Below are positions 6,538-6,735 of a stretch of DNA of 6,735 nucleotides, piece by piece. Position numbers and translations under genes: made by a program. The notes below the pieces were generated by a model. It was not told the origin of the DNA and did no database searches. It worked only from the letters and a program-made list of their open reading frames with translations. This stretch comes from JAGTVG01 sp964389805 (lineage in GTDB: Bacteria > Bacteroidota > Bacteroidia > Cytophagales > Cyclobacteriaceae). Positions within the stretch are counted from its first letter, which is position 1; each line of letters starts with the position of its first letter. Location: the NCBI GenBank assembly GCA_964389805.1, contig CAYMFU010000263.1:1-6735 (forward strand). The letters are read 5' to 3'.

Positions 6538-6657
6538 ATGAAAAATCTTGATAAAATTATTAAAGCAAAGGCGAATGAAATTCTTAGAGTTAGAAGGATT
6601 AAATTCATTCTCGATATTATTAGTAAAAGTAAAACAAGTGTAACTCGAGAATTGTAA
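6538..6657 (+). CDS. Possible small basic protein, 39 residues
   Basis: ATG at 6538 is preceded at good distance by GAGG (6529-6532), one of the few clear Shine-Dalgarno-like sites in the window, and the frame ends in TAA at 6655-6657. The product begins MKNLDKIIKAKANEILRVRR and ends TSVTREL. It is Lys/Arg-rich, with an alternating charged and hydrophobic pattern that suggests an amphipathic helix; it has no signal peptide, no cysteine and no leader-peptide glycine motif. I do not recognise it. It may be a real small protein, a relic of a larger gene, or chance. The coding sequence also contains inverted repeats (6573-6579 with 6604-6610; 6607-6614 with 6645-6652), which would be equally consistent with a structured RNA. 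Confidence 0.3.
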   Translation: MKNLDKIIKAKANEILRVRRIKFILDIISKSKTSVTREL

Positions 6658-6735
6658 ATATCAGTAATCCCATTATAAAAGCATGCTAGGTTTTATAAGA
6701 CTTACTATACTACAATTAATGAAGCCCTTCAAGTG

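Larger units (their letters stand above)
6229..6735. other. Mostly non-coding right-hand tail
   Basis: No gene of ordinary length is present in these 507 bases on either strand. The first part (6229-6400) is very AT-rich with no strong hairpin directly after the glycosidase stop codon. A GC-rich hairpin lies at 6404-6432, a structured segment at 6485-6535, and a possible 39-codon ORF at 6538-6657. A plus frame starting with ATG at 6683 (or 6719) is still open at the right edge, but only 17 codons are visible, too few to call. Confidence 0.5.

Noticed and set aside
6674..6735. End of a minus-strand gene, or start of a plus-strand gene (ATG at 6683 or 6719), at the right edge
   Set aside because: About 20 codons or fewer are open in each case and neither shows a recognisable motif or ribosome binding site.

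Overview
The window is AT-rich DNA that looks like a member of the Bacteroidota. The clues are two lipoproteins of Bacteroidota type, one with an acidic surface-export signal after its lipid cysteine, start sites set in A/T-rich sequence with little Shine-Dalgarno, a candidate TTTG-N20-TAnnTTTG-type promoter, and the protein families themselves. A free-living polysaccharide-degrading lineage is likely, but the sequence does not settle the genus.

Layout from left to right. (1) Positions 1-297, minus strand: the N-terminal 99 residues of a surface lipoprotein that runs off the left edge; it begins like a lipocalin-type domain. (2) 298-776: a long gap with no convincing gene. It holds a compact repeat-like block (about 411-527), a short stretch that reads like the C-terminal end of an AraC-type helix-turn-helix (about 546-587, probably a relic or chance), and a plausible promoter at 692-723. 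(3) 777-2093, plus: a Tat-exported Gfo/Idh/MocA-type NAD(P)-dependent sugar oxidoreductase. (4) 2094-2263: a convergent gap with nested inverted repeats. (5) 2264-2767, minus: a GNAT N-acetyltransferase. (6) 3061-6228, plus: a very large exported lipoprotein with a GH106-like (alpha-L-rhamnosidase-like) catalytic region and C-terminal beta-sandwich domains. (7) 6229-6735: a mostly non-coding tail with a GC-rich hairpin, an imperfect stem-loop that covers the ribosome binding site of a possible 39-residue ORF, and further inverted repeats.

The two well-defined enzymes, an exported sugar oxidoreductase and an outer-membrane or periplasmic glycosidase, fit glycan catabolism outside the cytoplasm. 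They are separated by an opposing acetyltransferase gene and do not form an operon, and no SusC/SusD pair, regulator or transporter is visible, so a shared pathway is only inference. I did not find a clearly novel multi-gene system here. The items most worth a second look are the repeat block at 411-527 and the structured leader with its small ORF at 6485-6657.
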